DNA from: Natrinema saccharevitans
GTDB taxonomy: Archaea > Halobacteriota > Halobacteria > Halobacteriales > Natrialbaceae
Assembly: GCF_001953745.1 (NCBI RefSeq)
Contig: NZ_LWLN01000001.1
Coordinates: 2,914,001 to 2,978,000, forward strand
Length of the DNA: 64,000 nt
Direction of reading: 5' to 3'
Shown: piece after piece, positions 1 through 10,680 of the stretch
Layout: each line of letters begins with the position of its first letter
How positions within the stretch are numbered: position 1 is the first letter of the stretch
Program-made: the position numbers and the translations under genes
Notes under the pieces: model-generated
Databases searched by the model: none
Told to the model about the DNA's origin: nothing
The model's input: only the letters and a program-made list of their open reading frames with translations

Positions 1-1
1 C

Positions 2-865
2 GCGGTCGAGCGCCACTGGGACCCCGGCGAGATCGACCTCGAGCGAGACGTCGAGAACCTGCTCGCGTTCATCGAGGAGACGGACGGTTACGACCGGGAA
101 TCGTGGTACGGGACCCTCAACGGCATCGCGAAGTTCGGCGCGGGGGAAGACGCCGTCACCGAGGACCTCGCGCCGTTGGGGGCCGTCCTCGACGACATCG
201 ACGATCAGCTGTTCCTGACGACCCAGCTATACGAGGAGGCCAAGCACGCGGACTTCTTCGACCGCTACTGGCGGGAGGTCGTCTGGACCGTGGAGGACGA
301 ACTCGGCTGGGAGCGATCGAACCCGCGCCACGGGCGGTGGTTCAACGACCCCTACATCGAGCTGTTCGACCGCAACCGGAAAGCGCAGTTCCGACTGCTC
401 GAGGAGGACACGCCCGAAAACAGGGCGACGGCGTACTGTCACTATCACCTCACGGTGGAGGGAATCCTCGCCCAGACTGGCTATTACGGGATGCAGACCT
501 CCTACGGCGGCGAGTTCGAGGGGCTGCCACACCTTCCGGGGCTCGTCCAGGGCTTCACCAAGATCCGCAGCGACGAGGGCCGGCACGTCGGCTTCGGGAT
601 GAACCAGCTCAAGAAGCTCATCGCCGAGGGGGTCGACCCCCACCTCATCGAGGAGACCGTCGAGGACCTGCTCCCGCTCGTTCAGGGGATCACCGAGGAC
701 GAGCGGTTCCAGCCCGACGACCCCGCCGACCGCCGGGGCCTCGAGTCCGGCAAGCTCGCCGAGTACGCGATCGAGAAACACGCCGACCGGATGCAACAGA
801 TCACCGACGCCGCGGCCGACATCCCGGACGTCGACGACCTGGTGGCGCTCGAGGGCGACGACTGA
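2..865 (+). CDS. R2-like ligand-binding oxidase (R2lox-type ferritin-like protein), 5' partial
   Basis: The frame is open from the window edge, so the N terminus is missing; 287 residues are visible. All residues expected of the R2lox branch of the ribonucleotide reductase R2 superfamily are there (counted from the first visible codon): E49, the E79-x-x-H82 pair in EEAKH, E153, and the E192-x-x-H195 pair in DEGRH as metal ligands. V52 (three after E49) and Y148 (five before E153) match the Val and Tyr that form the ether crosslink in characterised R2lox proteins. Known members carry a Mn/Fe centre with a bound fatty-acid-like ligand; the physiological substrate is unknown. Archaeal annotations often call these ribonucleotide reductase beta subunits, but no alpha subunit is nearby. 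The CoA-transferase gene follows after 81 bp. Confidence 0.85.
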   Translation, partial: AVERHWDPGEIDLERDVENLLAFIEETDGYDRESWYGTLNGIAKFGAGEDAVTEDLAPLGAVLDDIDDQLFLTTQLYEEAKHADFFDRYWREVVWTVEDELGWERSNPRHGRWFNDPYIELFDRNRKAQFRLLEEDTPENRATAYCHYHLTVEGILAQTGYYGMQTSYGGEFEGLPHLPGLVQGFTKIRSDEGRHVGFGMNQLKKLIAEGVDPHLIEETVEDLLPLVQGITEDERFQPDDPADRRGLESGKLAEYAIEKHADRMQQITDAAADIPDVDDLVALEGDD

Positions 866-946
866 GCGATTCGCGTCCGGTCGTGGCCGCGGGGCCGCGG
901 CCCCGACCGACAGTAGACTTTTGGGACCGGATCGAAACGTGGTACC

Positions 947-2110
947 ATGCAGCTCGATTCCGTTCGGATACTCGACCTGTCGCGCCTGTTACCGGGCCCG
1001 TACGCGACGCAACTGCTCGCCGACGCGGGCGCCGACGTGATCAAAGTCGAGGACACCGACGCGGGCGACTACGCCCGCTATACGCCGCCGACGACCGAGC
1101 GTGACGTCGGCGCGCTGTTCGACGGCGTCAACCGCGGCAAGCGAAGCGTCGCGCTCGACCTGAAATCGGAGGGCGGTCGCGAGGCGTTCTACGACCTCGT
1201 CGCCGACGCCGACGTCGTCTTCGAACAGTTCCGCCCCGGCGTCGCCGACCGACTCGAGATCGATTACGAGACGCTCGTCGAGTACAACGAGGAACTGGTC
1301 TACTGCTCGCTGTCGGGCTACGGGGGAACCGGCCCGTACGCCCAGCGCGCGGGCCACGACCTCAACTACGTCGGGGTGGCCGGCTTACTCGATATGACCC
1401 GCGAGGACGAGGCGGCGGCCCCGCAGCTCCCGGGCTACCAGATCGGCGACCTCGGCGGCGGGCTGTTCGCGGCGTTTTCGATCGTCGGCGGCCTGCTCTC
1501 GCGGGAACTGGGCAACGGCGGCGAGTACGTCGACGTGGCCATGACCGACGTGGTCGCCTCCTTCTCGCAGGCGGTCGCCCACGGGGCGCTGACCGGCGAC
1601 GATCCCCGTCCCGGCGAGACGACACTGACCGGTGGCGTCCCCTGGTACGACGTCTACGAGACCGCCGACGGCCGCTATCTGACGCTGGCGGCCCTCGAGC
1701 CGAAGTTCTGGACGGCCTTCTGTGAGGAGGTCGGCCGCGAGGACCTGACGGACCTGCACGGAACGGACGATCCGGCCGAACTCGAAGCCGTCCGCGAGGA
1801 ACTCGAGTCCCTGTTCGCGACCCGCACGCGGGACGACTGGCTCGCGGAACTGAGCGACGAGACGATGACTGGACCGGTCTGTACGCCCGCCGAGGCGCTC
1901 GAGCATCCACAGCTCGAGGCCCGCGGGCTGGTCGAACGACCCGACGACGCGCCGCCGCGGGTCGGTTTCCCCGCGGTCGGATCGGCCCTCCCCGAGCGTC
2001 ACGACGAGTCGGTGCCCGGCCACGGCGAACACACGGACGAACTGCTCGCCGCAGTGGGGTACGACGAGGCCGATCGGGACGAGCTTCGGGAGGCGGGCGC
2101 GATCCTGTGA
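947..2110 (+). CDS. Family III CoA-transferase (CaiB/BaiF type)
   Basis: The 387-residue product has the usual length and N-terminal signature of family III CoA-transferases (LDLSRLLPGPYATQLLADAGADVIKVE, in part residues 10-35). D168, in the motif GDLGGG, sits where the catalytic Asp that forms the acyl-aspartyl anhydride is found (Asp169 in formyl-CoA transferase). Such enzymes move CoA between carboxylic acids in the cytoplasm, sparing ATP compared with the acyl-CoA ligases next door; some members are instead acyl-CoA racemases. The gene runs convergently into an acyl-CoA ligase with only 21 bp between stop codons. The substrate cannot be read from sequence. Confidence 0.85.
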   Translation: MQLDSVRILDLSRLLPGPYATQLLADAGADVIKVEDTDAGDYARYTPPTTERDVGALFDGVNRGKRSVALDLKSEGGREAFYDLVADADVVFEQFRPGVADRLEIDYETLVEYNEELVYCSLSGYGGTGPYAQRAGHDLNYVGVAGLLDMTREDEAAAPQLPGYQIGDLGGGLFAAFSIVGGLLSRELGNGGEYVDVAMTDVVASFSQAVAHGALTGDDPRPGETTLTGGVPWYDVYETADGRYLTLAALEPKFWTAFCEEVGREDLTDLHGTDDPAELEAVREELESLFATRTRDDWLAELSDETMTGPVCTPAEALEHPQLEARGLVERPDDAPPRVGFPAVGSALPERHDESVPGHGEHTDELLAAVGYDEADRDELREAGAIL

Positions 2111-2131
2111 CCAATCACGACGGCGGCGGGC

Positions 2132-3754
2132 TCACTCCGCGAGCGCGGCGCGTTTGATCTTCCCGCTGGCGGTCTTGGGGAGCGCGTCCAGAAACTCGAT
2201 CTCGCGGGGGTACTCGTGTTTCGAGAGTTCCGCGCGGGCGAACTCGCGCAGTTCGTCCGCGAGCGCCGCGGCGGGCTCGCGGTCGCCGACGAGCGTGACG
2301 TAGGCTTTGACGATCTGGCCGCGCGTCTCGTGGTCCGCCCCGACGACGGCGGCCTCCTCGACCGCCGGATGGTCGAGCAGCGTCTCCTCGACTTCCGCGG
2401 GGCCGATCCGGTAGCCCGCCGAGATGATGACGTCGTCGGCCCGGCTGACGTACCAGTAGTAGCCGTCCTCGTCTCGCCGGGCGAGGTCGCCGGTCCGGAG
2501 CCAGGGACCGGTGAAGGTCTCGAGGGTCGCCTCGGGACGGCCCCAGTACGCTCCCCGTGCGTCCTCGTCGCGCCTGATCGCGATTTCGCCGATCTCGCCC
2601 CGCTCGACCTCGTTGCCGTCGTCGTCCAACAGCGCGACCTCCTCGCCGGGGGTGACCTTCCCCATGCTCCCGGGCCGGACCTCCCAGTCGTCGAACGCGT
2701 AGTTGCAGATCACCATCCCGCCCTCGGTGAGCCCGTAGGCGTCCTGGGGCGGCGCGCCCAGTCCGTCCTCGCACCAGGAGACGGTCTCCTCGTCCAGCGA
2801 CTCGCCGGCCGACAGCAGCACCCGGAGATCGACGTCCCACGCCTCGAGGTCGATCCCGGCGGCCCGGGACTGTCTGAGCGCCGTCGGCGGGATCATCGCG
2901 TTGTCGACGTCCCACGCCTCGAGCGTCTCGAAGAACGCGCGGGGGTCGAACTGTCCGCGGTAGCAGCCGATGGCCGTCCCGCGGATGCCGGACATGATCG
3001 TGCCCATGGTGAGCCCGTAGGACCACGACGGCGACGCCGCGACCAGGTAGACGTCGTCCGGCCGCAGATCGACGACGTACTCGGTGTAGGCGTAGAGTTC
3101 GATCGGGCCGCGGTGGCTCGTCGGCACGCCCTTTGGCGGCCCGGTCGTCCCCGACGTGTACGTCAGCGAGTAGGGGTCGTTCGGATGGGTCTCGACGGCC
3201 TCGAACGCGTCGTCACACGCGCGGACGGCGTCGTACTCGTCGACCGTCACGTCGCCCTCGACCGAACCGCCGTCGATCGCGACGACGCGCTCGAGCGCCG
3301 ACAGGTCGCCGTCGACGGCGTCACAGCCCTCGCTCGTCGTGACGAGTGTCGTCGCGCCCGAGTCCTCGAGGCGGTAGTTCAACGCGTCGGGGCCGAACAC
3401 CGGCGCGAGCGGCAGGTAGATCCGTCCGGCCTGGATCGTCCCGAAGACGACGGCGTAGAGTTCGAACCGCGTCGGGAGCATCGCGCCGACGCGGTCGCCG
3501 CGCTCGGTGTGATCGAGCAGGTAGTTGCTGACCCGGTTCGCGGCCGCCGCGAGGGCCGCGAAGGAATACGTCGCGGTCTCGCCGGTCTCGAAGTCCCGGA
3601 TGCGAAGGCCGGTCTCGTCGGACTCGGCGTGGCGTCCCAGCGCCTCCTCGGCGACGTTGAGCGACGTCTCGTCGCCGACGTGGGCGTGTTCGTCCCATCC
3701 CAGCCCCGGTTCGTACCGGTCGGAGACGGCCTCGTAGACGGTGTCATATGACAT
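2132..3754 (-). CDS. AMP-forming acyl-CoA ligase (benzoate-CoA ligase/short-chain-like)
   Basis: This 540-residue adenylate-forming enzyme has the phosphate loop TYTSGTTGPPKGV at about residues 198-210, an AYGLTEGG A5 motif, an RTGD motif and the C-terminal PKTASGKIKR motif with the catalytic Lys. It would activate a carboxylic acid through an acyl-AMP to acyl-CoA. The start chosen (MSYDTVYEAV) keeps the family's usual length; the frame continues upstream to about 3964 but that extension is arginine-rich, overlaps the divergent promoter region and is unlike the family. The start codon lies in the 12-bp palindrome TGTCATATGACA. It is transcribed divergently from the next acyl-CoA ligase. Overall shape recalls benzoate-CoA ligase-like enzymes, but substrate is not assigned. 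Confidence 0.88.
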   Translation of the reverse strand: MSYDTVYEAVSDRYEPGLGWDEHAHVGDETSLNVAEEALGRHAESDETGLRIRDFETGETATYSFAALAAAANRVSNYLLDHTERGDRVGAMLPTRFELYAVVFGTIQAGRIYLPLAPVFGPDALNYRLEDSGATTLVTTSEGCDAVDGDLSALERVVAIDGGSVEGDVTVDEYDAVRACDDAFEAVETHPNDPYSLTYTSGTTGPPKGVPTSHRGPIELYAYTEYVVDLRPDDVYLVAASPSWSYGLTMGTIMSGIRGTAIGCYRGQFDPRAFFETLEAWDVDNAMIPPTALRQSRAAGIDLEAWDVDLRVLLSAGESLDEETVSWCEDGLGAPPQDAYGLTEGGMVICNYAFDDWEVRPGSMGKVTPGEEVALLDDDGNEVERGEIGEIAIRRDEDARGAYWGRPEATLETFTGPWLRTGDLARRDEDGYYWYVSRADDVIISAGYRIGPAEVEETLLDHPAVEEAAVVGADHETRGQIVKAYVTLVGDREPAAALADELREFARAELSKHEYPREIEFLDALPKTASGKIKRAALAE

Positions 3755-3942
3755 GATGAACCACACCACGAATGAGCCTATAATTCTTCGCTCGAGTTGA
3801 CAGGAGAGTGCGAGCGGAATATATCGATACGCGCTCGAGCGAGCCGCGACGAGCCGTCGGTCGGTCGCGACCTCTCTCGCCGTCTCGGGGCGGTTCGCCT
3901 GCCCCAAATCATAAGTTACTGGACAGAATAGTGGCGACGACC

Positions 3943-5583
<1,641 letters not shown>

Positions 5584-5604
5584 GCGATCCCATCGATATT
5601 TCAC

Positions 5605-6825
5605 ATGGTAGCAAACACCATAGGCGGCGTGAGTTTCGACACCGACGACGAGACCGGACTGATCCTCGAGAGCATCGACGAGTTCGTCGCACGGGAGGTC
5701 GAGCCGATCGTCGAGGAGCTGGGCGACACCTACACGAACCCCCGAAAGGGCCACCACGAGAACGGCCGGTGGACCGACGAGCTGCTCGAGGCCCGCGAGG
5801 AGATCCGGCGGAAGTCTGCCGAGGCGGGCTTCTACGCGATGAACCTGCCCGAAGACGCGGGCGGCGACGGCATCTCGCCAGTCACTTGGTATCGGGCGAA
5901 GAAACGCCTCGCCAGCCACGGCGGCGGCCTCGAGCGCTACGTCCTGGCCGGGCCCGAGGGGCCGAAACCCCTGCTGTTGCAGGCCGAGGGCGACCAGCGC
6001 GAGAAGTACCTCAAGCCCGTGGTCCGCGGCGAGAAGTCGACGGCGTTCGGCCAGACCGAGCCCGGCGTGGGGTCGGATTCGCCGAACATGGAGACCACCG
6101 CGGAGAAAGACGGCGACGAGTGGCTCATCAACGGACGCAAGCAGTGGATCACCAACGCGCCCTACGCCGACTTCGTCCAGCTGTTCGCCCGGACGACGCC
6201 CCAGGAGGACGTCGGCCGCTACGGCGGCATCACCTGTTTCATCGTCGAGCGCGACGAGTACGAGATCGGCTCGTACAACAACGCCGTCGGCGCGGAGGGG
6301 TCACAGGCCGAGATCGTACTGGACGGCGTGCGAGTCCCCGAGGACCGCGTCCTCGGCGAGGTCGACGAGGCCTTCTACGCCGCGATGGAGTTTCTCTCGC
6401 TCGGGCGGCTCGAGCTTGGTGCCGAGGCCGTCGGGTACAGCGAGTACCTGCTCTCCGAGGCCGGCGAGTACGTCACCGAGCGGGAGGCCTTCGGCGAGCC
6501 GATCGGGAACTTCCAGCAGGTCTCGGCCAAGCTCGCCAAGGGACGGGCAAAGACCTACGCGGCCGACGCGGCGGGACTGAAACTCGCCTGGAAGATGGCC
6601 GAAGACGAGCGGACGATCATGGACTCGTCGGTGCTGAAGTGGTTCGCGACGAACGTCCTCTGGGAGGTCGCCGACGCGGCGGTACAGGTCCACGGCGCGA
6701 ACGGGCTCGCCGAGGAGAACCCGTACATGGATCTGGTCCATCAGGCGCGGGTCCTGCGGATCGTCGAAGGGACCGACGAGATCCAGCTGAACACGATCGC
6801 GAAGACGATGGGCATCACGGAGTGA
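5605..6825 (+). CDS. Acyl-CoA dehydrogenase
   Basis: The 406-residue flavoprotein has the acyl-CoA dehydrogenase architecture: helical N-terminal domain, middle beta domain (FGQTEPGVGSD, then WLINGRKQWITNA) and C-terminal helical domain. E388, in VEGTDEIQ, matches the catalytic base Glu of medium-chain acyl-CoA dehydrogenase. It would make the alpha,beta double bond in an acyl-CoA and pass electrons to ETF. It sits 21 bp after an acyl-CoA ligase gene on the same strand, which suggests consecutive steps on one substrate. No enoyl-CoA hydratase of the crotonase type is found nearby, so the next step must be supplied elsewhere. Confidence 0.9.
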   Translation: MVANTIGGVSFDTDDETGLILESIDEFVAREVEPIVEELGDTYTNPRKGHHENGRWTDELLEAREEIRRKSAEAGFYAMNLPEDAGGDGISPVTWYRAKKRLASHGGGLERYVLAGPEGPKPLLLQAEGDQREKYLKPVVRGEKSTAFGQTEPGVGSDSPNMETTAEKDGDEWLINGRKQWITNAPYADFVQLFARTTPQEDVGRYGGITCFIVERDEYEIGSYNNAVGAEGSQAEIVLDGVRVPEDRVLGEVDEAFYAAMEFLSLGRLELGAEAVGYSEYLLSEAGEYVTEREAFGEPIGNFQQVSAKLAKGRAKTYAADAAGLKLAWKMAEDERTIMDSSVLKWFATNVLWEVADAAVQVHGANGLAEENPYMDLVHQARVLRIVEGTDEIQLNTIAKTMGITE

Positions 6826-6985
6826 GACCGGCCGTCCGAGTCGCCGCCGCGCTATCCCACCACTGCCGTCGTCGGCGATCGCCGACGGCTCTCCGCCCCT
6901 CGCGACCGACGTGACTCGTCTCGAGTCCGGAACCGTGGTTCGCCGAGACGAACGCTTTTCATCCGGTACGCTGATATCACAGATC

Positions 6986-8422
6986 ATGGTAACTCCACCC
7001 ACAGACAGGACTGCCACCGGGCTCGCGCGGGCGATCCGCGACGGCGAGTACTCGCCGACCGAGGTCGTCGACGACGTCCTCGAGCGGATCCGCGAACGGA
7101 ACGAGCGGACGAACGCCTTCGTCACGGTGACCGACAAGTTGGCCCGCGAGATGGCCGAAGACGCGGAGCGAGCGATCGACGAGGGCGAACCGCTCGGGCC
7201 GTTACACGGCGTCCCCGTCGCGATCAAGGACTTAGACGACGTCGAAGGAGTCCGAACGACCTCCGGCTCCCTGCTCTTCGAGGACCGGGTCGCCGAGTCG
7301 GACTCGCCGTTCGTCGCTCGGCTCAAGACGGCGGGCGCGATCGTCGTCGGAAAGACCAACGCGCCCGAGTTCGGGCTCGGCGTCACGACCGATAACCGCG
7401 TCGCCGGGCCGACTGGAACGCCGTTCGATCCCGACCGCGTCTCGGGGGGCTCCTCCGGCGGGGCCGGCGCGGCGCTGGCCGACCGGCTCGTCCCGCTCGC
7501 GCCGGGCTCCGACGCCGGCGGCTCGGTTCGCGTTCCGGCGAGTTTCTGCGGCGTGTACGGATTGAAGCCCACGCAGGGCGTGATCCCGAACGTCAGCCGG
7601 CCGAACGCGTTCGCCAGTCACACCCCGTTCTCCACGAACGGGCCGCTGGCCCGGACGGTCGAGGACGCGGCGCTCTCGCTGGACGTGATGGCGGGGGTCC
7701 ACCCGCGGGATCCGTTCTCGGTCCCGAAGCAGGAGTCCTACCGCGACGCCGTCGACCGGCCGATCGACGAGCTGGAGATCGCCTTCAGCCCCGGGATGGG
7801 GATCTATCCGGTCGACCCCGCCGTCCGCGAGGTCCTCGAGGACGCGGTCTCGGCGTTCGAGCGCGCCGGCGCGACGGTCGATCGGGTCGATCCGGACCTG
7901 GGACACGACAACGAGGCGATCCTCGAGGCCTACTACACCATGGCGACGGTGCGATGGCGATCGCTGCTCGAGAACCTCAGAGCGGAGGGGTTCGACCCGT
8001 TCGGCGAGGACCGGGACCGCCTGCGGCCGTACCTCGTCGATCTCGTCTTGGACGTCGACGAGCCGTCGACGCGGGAATACAAACGCGCTGACGTGGTCCG
8101 GACGCGCGTCCTCGACGGGCTGGCCGACCTGTTCGCGGAGTACGACCTCCTCGCGACGGCCACCTGCGCAACGACGCCGTTTCCCCACGGCGACGAGCCG
8201 GCGGCGATCGACGGCACCGAGATCGAGCCGTACCGGGGCTGGGTCCTCACCCAACCGTTCAACCTCACCGGCCAGCCGGCGGCCTCGGTCCCGGCCGGCT
8301 TCGCCGACGGGCTCCCCGTCGGGATGCAGCTCGCGGGACGGCGACACGCCGACGACGACGTTATCGCGGCCAGCGCCGCCGTCGAACGACAGCGACCGTG
8401 GCACGACGCGTACCCCGCGTGA
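6986..8422 (+). CDS. Amidase (amidase-signature family)
   Basis: The 478-residue protein carries the complete Ser-cisSer-Lys triad of the amidase-signature family: K81 (VAIKDLDDV), S156 in GGSSGG and S180 in DAGGSVRVPA. The spacings (75 and 24 residues) equal those in fatty acid amide hydrolase. It hydrolyses an amide to a carboxylic acid and ammonia in the cytoplasm. It is not GatA-specific by context: no GatB or GatC is near. Position after an acyl-CoA ligase/dehydrogenase pair makes an acid-releasing role upstream of CoA activation plausible, which is an inference. The start at 6986 was chosen because the in-frame upstream stretch from 6911 is not family-like; an AT-rich GATATCACAG segment lies just before it. 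Confidence 0.85.
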   Translation: MVTPPTDRTATGLARAIRDGEYSPTEVVDDVLERIRERNERTNAFVTVTDKLAREMAEDAERAIDEGEPLGPLHGVPVAIKDLDDVEGVRTTSGSLLFEDRVAESDSPFVARLKTAGAIVVGKTNAPEFGLGVTTDNRVAGPTGTPFDPDRVSGGSSGGAGAALADRLVPLAPGSDAGGSVRVPASFCGVYGLKPTQGVIPNVSRPNAFASHTPFSTNGPLARTVEDAALSLDVMAGVHPRDPFSVPKQESYRDAVDRPIDELEIAFSPGMGIYPVDPAVREVLEDAVSAFERAGATVDRVDPDLGHDNEAILEAYYTMATVRWRSLLENLRAEGFDPFGEDRDRLRPYLVDLVLDVDEPSTREYKRADVVRTRVLDGLADLFAEYDLLATATCATTPFPHGDEPAAIDGTEIEPYRGWVLTQPFNLTGQPAASVPAGFADGLPVGMQLAGRRHADDDVIAASAAVERQRPWHDAYPA

Positions 8423-8458
8423 GACCGGCAGCGTCGCCGCCGCATGCTCGACCCGCGA

Positions 8459-9244
8459 TTAGAAACTGAACAGGTCGATCCCGCCGGTCACGCCGATCAC
8501 CTGTCCGGTCACGTAACTCGCCTGCTCCGAGCAGAGGTAGGTGACCATGTTGGCCACGTCCTCCTCGGTCCCGAGGTGGCGCATCGGCGTCGCGTCGGCG
8601 ATGCGGGCGTAGTACTCGTCGACGTTCTCCCGGAGTTCCTCGGGGCTCATATCGGCCCAGTCGCCGACGACGATGTTGGGCGCGATGACGTTGGAGGTGA
8701 CCCCCGACTGGGCCCCCTCGAGGGCCATCGTCCGGCCGACGCCGATCATGGCGGCTTTGGTCGCGGAGTAGGAAAACTGGCCGAAACCGCCGTACCAGCC
8801 GGCCATCGAGGACATGTTGACGATCCGTCCCCAGCCGCGCTCGCACATCCGCGGGAACAGCTCCTTGCTGATGTTGTAGGTGCCGGTGAGGTTGATCTCC
8901 ACGTCGCGGTCCCAGACGCCGTCGTCGTAGTCGCCGACGCGCGAGCGGGCGTCGACCATCGCGGCGTTGTTCACGAGGACGTCCACGCCGCCGAAGGCGT
9001 CGCGCACCTCGGCCATCGAGTCGGCGACGTCCTCGCGGTCGGTGAGATCGCACTCGAGTGCCATCGCCTCGCCGCCTCCGGCGGTCTCGTTGATCTCGTC
9101 GGCGACCGCCGTCGCGCCCTCGCCATCGACGTCGAGGACGACGACGTCCGCGCCCTCGTCGGCGAGCAGTCGACAGTCTGCGCTTCCGATGCGTCCGGCC
9201 CCGCCGGTGACGACGGCGGTCCGGTCCTGTAGTCCGAAATCCAT
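8459..9244 (-). CDS. Short-chain dehydrogenase/reductase (SDR)
   Basis: This 261-residue classical SDR has the cofactor motif TGGAGRIG (residues 13-20), D38 after the second strand (LDVD, which favours NAD over NADP), VNNAA at 91-95 and the catalytic S146, Y159 and K163. It oxidises or reduces a hydroxyl/keto group; in this neighbourhood a 3-hydroxyacyl-CoA dehydrogenase role is reasonable but unproved. The start MDFGLQDRTAV is chosen because the N-terminal strand of the Rossmann fold begins directly after it; the upstream open stretch to 9328 is not SDR-like. It is divergent from the thiolase gene, sharing a 161-bp promoter region. Confidence 0.88.
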   Translation of the reverse strand: MDFGLQDRTAVVTGGAGRIGSADCRLLADEGADVVVLDVDGEGATAVADEINETAGGGEAMALECDLTDREDVADSMAEVRDAFGGVDVLVNNAAMVDARSRVGDYDDGVWDRDVEINLTGTYNISKELFPRMCERGWGRIVNMSSMAGWYGGFGQFSYSATKAAMIGVGRTMALEGAQSGVTSNVIAPNIVVGDWADMSPEELRENVDEYYARIADATPMRHLGTEEDVANMVTYLCSEQASYVTGQVIGVTGGIDLFSF

Positions 9245-9354
9245 CGCCCGAGCGAATACTACACGATCTGATTTAATCGTTGTGGAGAGGTACCACTCGA
9301 CACGTCGATCCGCGAACCTGAGCGCCACGAAAAGAGTCCAGCACCGTCGATCAC

Positions 9355-9363
9355 GAATTTATG
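9355..9363 (+). promoter_or_regulatory. TATA-like element of the thiolase gene
   Basis: The AT-rich element GAATTTATG lies about 45 nt before the ATG at 9406. Haloarchaeal transcripts start some 25 nt after the TATA box, which would give a leader of about 20 nt. An ATG at 9361 overlaps this element and would lie upstream of the transcript start, so it argues for the 9406 start. Confidence 0.45.
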
Positions 9364-9405
9364 CACAACTTCTATGATGGATCGCAGAATACTCAAGTCC
9401 ACGTC

Positions 9406-10554
9406 ATGAACTCCGCAGTCATCGTCGATGCCGTCCGGACGCCGTTCGGGAAACGCGACGGGTCGTTCAGCGACACGCACCCGCAGGACCTGGCCGCGGA
9501 ACCGCTCACTGCCCTGCGCGAGCGCAACGGATTCGAGCCGGAGACGATCGAGGACGTCATCTACGGCTGTGTCACACCCGTCGACGAACAGGGGCTGAAC
9601 GTCGGCCGACTCGCGCCGATGGTCGCCGGCTGGGGCGACGTCGTCCCCGGCGTCCAGTTGAACCGGATGTGCGGGTCGGGCCAGCAGGCCGCGAACTTCG
9701 CCGCGGCGAACGTCATGGCCGGCCAGCACGACGTCCTCATCGCGGGCGGGGTCGAACACATGACCCGCGTGCCGATGGGGTCGGACGGCGACGCGCCGAC
9801 CGACACGTATTTCGAGTACTTCGACGAGTTGACCACGCAGGGCGAGGGAGCCGAGCGCATCGCCGAGAACTACGGCCTCACGCGCTCGGAACTCGACGAG
9901 ATCGCCGCCGACTCCCAACGGCGCTGGAAGCGGGCCTGGGACGAGGGCCGCTACGACGACCAGATCGCGGCCGTCGAGACCGAACTCGACGGCGAGGAGA
10001 TCGTCGTCGAACGGGACGAACACCCGCGGCCGGGCACGGACGAGGAAACGCTCGCCGAACTCCCGCTGTCGTTCCGGGAGGAGGGCGAGGGCTTTCACCA
10101 CCCCGGTAACTCCTCGGGGATCGTCGACGGCTCCTGTGCGCTGTTGATCGCGAGCGAAGCAGCCGCCGAAGAACACGGCTGGGAGCCGATGGCCCGCATC
10201 GTCCAGACCGAGGTCGTCGGCGTCGACCCCGTCACGATGCTTCGCGGCCCCATCCCGGCGACGGAGAACGTCCTCGAGAAAGCCGACATGTCGGTCGGCG
10301 ACATCGACCTCTTCGAGGTCAACGAGGCCTTCGCCTCGGTCGTCGCCGCCTGGCTCGAGGAGACCGGCGCGTCCTGGGAGGACGTCAACGTCAACGGCGG
10401 GGCGATCGCCCACGGTCACCCGCTGGGCGCGACCGGCGCGATGTTGCTGACCAAACTGGCCCACGAACTCGAGCGCACCGGTCAGGAGACCGCGCTCTCG
10501 ACGATGTGTATCGGCTTCGGCCAGGGCGTCGCGACGATCCTCGAACGGGTCTGA
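9406..10554 (+). CDS. Acetyl-CoA C-acyltransferase (thiolase)
   Basis: The 382-residue protein is a canonical degradative or biosynthetic thiolase: nucleophile C89 in NRMCGSG, the NEAFA motif, GGAIAHGHPLGATGA with the catalytic His, and the C-terminal CIGFGQG with the second Cys. It cleaves 3-ketoacyl-CoA with CoA or condenses acetyl-CoA units. The start MNSAVIVDAVRTPFGK gives the exact N-terminal strand of the family; the frame extends upstream to 9361 but that segment overlaps the likely promoter. The following acyl-CoA dehydrogenase is on the same strand after 126 bp and appears to have its own promoter. Confidence 0.93.
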   Translation: MNSAVIVDAVRTPFGKRDGSFSDTHPQDLAAEPLTALRERNGFEPETIEDVIYGCVTPVDEQGLNVGRLAPMVAGWGDVVPGVQLNRMCGSGQQAANFAAANVMAGQHDVLIAGGVEHMTRVPMGSDGDAPTDTYFEYFDELTTQGEGAERIAENYGLTRSELDEIAADSQRRWKRAWDEGRYDDQIAAVETELDGEEIVVERDEHPRPGTDEETLAELPLSFREEGEGFHHPGNSSGIVDGSCALLIASEAAAEEHGWEPMARIVQTEVVGVDPVTMLRGPIPATENVLEKADMSVGDIDLFEVNEAFASVVAAWLEETGASWEDVNVNGGAIAHGHPLGATGAMLLTKLAHELERTGQETALSTMCIGFGQGVATILERV

Positions 10555-10650
10555 GTGGGCGACTCCCGGCGGGAGCCGGACCGAAGCGGGCGTCATTCGG
10601 AACGCGTAGTCGATTCTCCGCACTTTAGTTGCCAGTGTATGCGTTTCATT

Positions 10651-10658
10651 ACCTATAG
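10651..10658 (+). promoter_or_regulatory. TATA-like element of the ACAD10/11-like gene
   Basis: ACCTATAG is centred about 26 nt before the ATG at 10681, the spacing expected for a leaderless haloarchaeal transcript starting at that ATG. Confidence 0.45.
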
Positions 10659-10680
10659 CTTTACAATGCTGTATGTGGTT

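Noticed and set aside
3744-3755. Palindrome TGTCATATGACA as an operator related to the CATATG sites
   Set aside because: It lies in the coding start of the ligase gene and lacks the TTAC/GTAA half-sites, so the shared CATATG is probably chance.
9361-9405. Upstream ATG for the thiolase gene at 9361
   Set aside because: It overlaps the TATA-like element and would add 15 residues unlike any thiolase.
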